Assembly (NCBI GenBank): GCA_030151925.1 | Contig: JASLCY010000183.1 | Coordinates: 1 to 6,486 of the forward strand | DNA length: 6,486 nt | Reading direction: 5' to 3' | Origin: Oligoflexus sp. | Lineage (GTDB): Bacteria > Bdellovibrionota_B > Oligoflexia > Oligoflexales > Oligoflexaceae | Shown here: in pieces, positions 5,773-6,486 of the stretch | Numbering within the stretch: the stretch's first letter is position 1 | Layout: the number at the start of each line of letters is the position of its first letter | Position numbers and translations under genes: made by a program | The notes under the pieces: model-generated | The model's input: the letters and a program-made list of their open reading frames with translations, nothing else | Database searches by the model: none | Told to the model about the DNA's origin: nothing

Positions 5773-6486
5773 ATGCCTGAATTACCTGAAGTCGAATGTC
5801 TTACCCGCGCTGTCCAAGGAGTGCTCGAGGGCCGGACGATCACCGATGCGGTATTCCATCGTGAAGACCTCCGTTGGCCGATTCCGACCGAAGACTTCAC
5901 GAAGCTCCTGGTCGGCAGTCCCGTGCTCAAGGTTCGGCGCCGTTCGAAATACATGCTGGTCGAAACCAAGAAAGGCTGCGGCATCTTCCATCTGGGGATG
6001 ACGGGCAACATCCTGCTCAGCAAGCAGCCCGAGCCTTCCTGGAAGCATACGCACGCCAGCTTTCGCGTCCTGGATCAAAAGAAGGAGCCGCTTTACCTGC
6101 ACTTCGTCGATCCGAGGCGCTTCGGGTGCATCCTGGCCTGCAAGGCCGGTGAGCTCGCGGAGCATCCCCTTCTGCAGGCGCTCGGTCCCGAACCGCTGGA
6201 GGCCGAGGATCTGGCCGAACACCTTTACGAGCGCAGCCAGGGTAAAACCGTGGCCGTGAAGAACTTCCTCATGGACGCCCACAACGTCGTCGGGGTCGGG
6301 AATATCTACGCGAACGAATCCCTCTTTCGCGCCGGCGTGAAGCCGACCCGCACGGCTTCCAAAGTGAAGCGCGCGGAGTGGACCCGCCTTGCGGACGAGA
6401 TCAGGGCGGTCCTGCTCGAAGCTATCGAAGCCGGCGGGACGAGCTTCCGCGACTACAAACACGCCGACGGCGAGCCCGGATATTTT
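5773..6486 (+). CDS. mutM: Formamidopyrimidine/8-oxoguanine DNA glycosylase MutM (Fpg), 3'-truncated by window edge
   Basis: Bifunctional base-excision-repair glycosylase and AP lyase that removes 8-oxoguanine and formamidopyrimidines. The start is firm: MPELPEVE gives the catalytic N-terminal proline (Pro2 before Met removal) and Glu3, and GAGG (5762-5765) lies 7 bases ahead of ATG 5773. Also visible: the conserved lysine of the SKYML segment (Lys59); HLGMTG at 73-78 with the lesion-probing Met76; DPRRFG at 113-118 with the Arg and Phe that fill the DNA gap; and the helix-two-turn-helix segment VGVGNIYANE at 173-182. The 238 visible residues end at DGEPGYF, just before the expected C-terminal zinc finger, so about 30-35 residues lie outside the window. 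The gene is divergent from the Mn exporter. LRWP near residue 33 matches Fpg, and the PELPEVE start separates it from Nei (endonuclease VIII). Confidence 0.96.
   Translation, partial: MPELPEVECLTRAVQGVLEGRTITDAVFHREDLRWPIPTEDFTKLLVGSPVLKVRRRSKYMLVETKKGCGIFHLGMTGNILLSKQPEPSWKHTHASFRVLDQKKEPLYLHFVDPRRFGCILACKAGELAEHPLLQALGPEPLEAEDLAEHLYERSQGKTVAVKNFLMDAHNVVGVGNIYANESLFRAGVKPTRTASKVKRAEWTRLADEIRAVLLEAIEAGGTSFRDYKHADGEPGYF

Noticed and set aside
5782..6462. 226-codon minus-strand frame
   Set aside because: Antisense shadow of mutM, which carries all the conserved Fpg motifs on the plus strand.

Overview
The window is a GC-rich (roughly 60%) bacterial segment with a chromosomal look. It holds five protein genes, of which the first and last are cut by the window edges, plus one structured RNA. 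Nothing here fixes the phylum. A B12-dependent acyl-CoA mutase, Soj-like ParA/ParB and a proteobacterial-style Mn riboswitch leader fit a Gram-negative-type bacterium, but that is inference. I see no IS element, tRNA, rRNA or CRISPR array.

Layout: 1-2508 (+) is the C-terminal three quarters of IcmF, the fused coenzyme-B12 isobutyryl-CoA mutase with its built-in G-protein chaperone. 2509-2734 is an AT-richer intergenic stretch with a 29-bp perfect palindrome (terminator or DNA-binding site) and two smaller inverted repeats just before parA. 2735-3640 and 3662-4801 (+) are a two-gene parA-parB operon, closed by a strong hairpin-plus-T8 terminator at 4828-4864. 4873-5433 (-) is a six-helix UPF0016/GDT1-family Mn2+ exporter, convergent with parB. 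Its leader (about 5434-5632, minus strand) carries a recognisable yybP-ykoY manganese riboswitch, a promoter placed so that the RNA starts at the aptamer, and a stem that can hide the ribosome-binding site. 5773-6486 (+) is mutM, the 8-oxoguanine glycosylase, divergent from the exporter gene and cut before its zinc finger.

The functional units look independent: branched acyl-CoA metabolism, DNA or cargo partitioning, manganese homeostasis and base-excision repair. The best-supported regulatory story is the Mn-sensing leader driving the Mn exporter, with visible alternative pairings for translational control. The least conventional part is the parAB locus. It sits between metabolic and repair genes, has no canonical parS in view, has an altered Walker B neighbourhood in ParA, and has a ParB with altered CTP-box residues and a long Ala/Pro-rich arm. 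I did not find evidence for a wholly new system.
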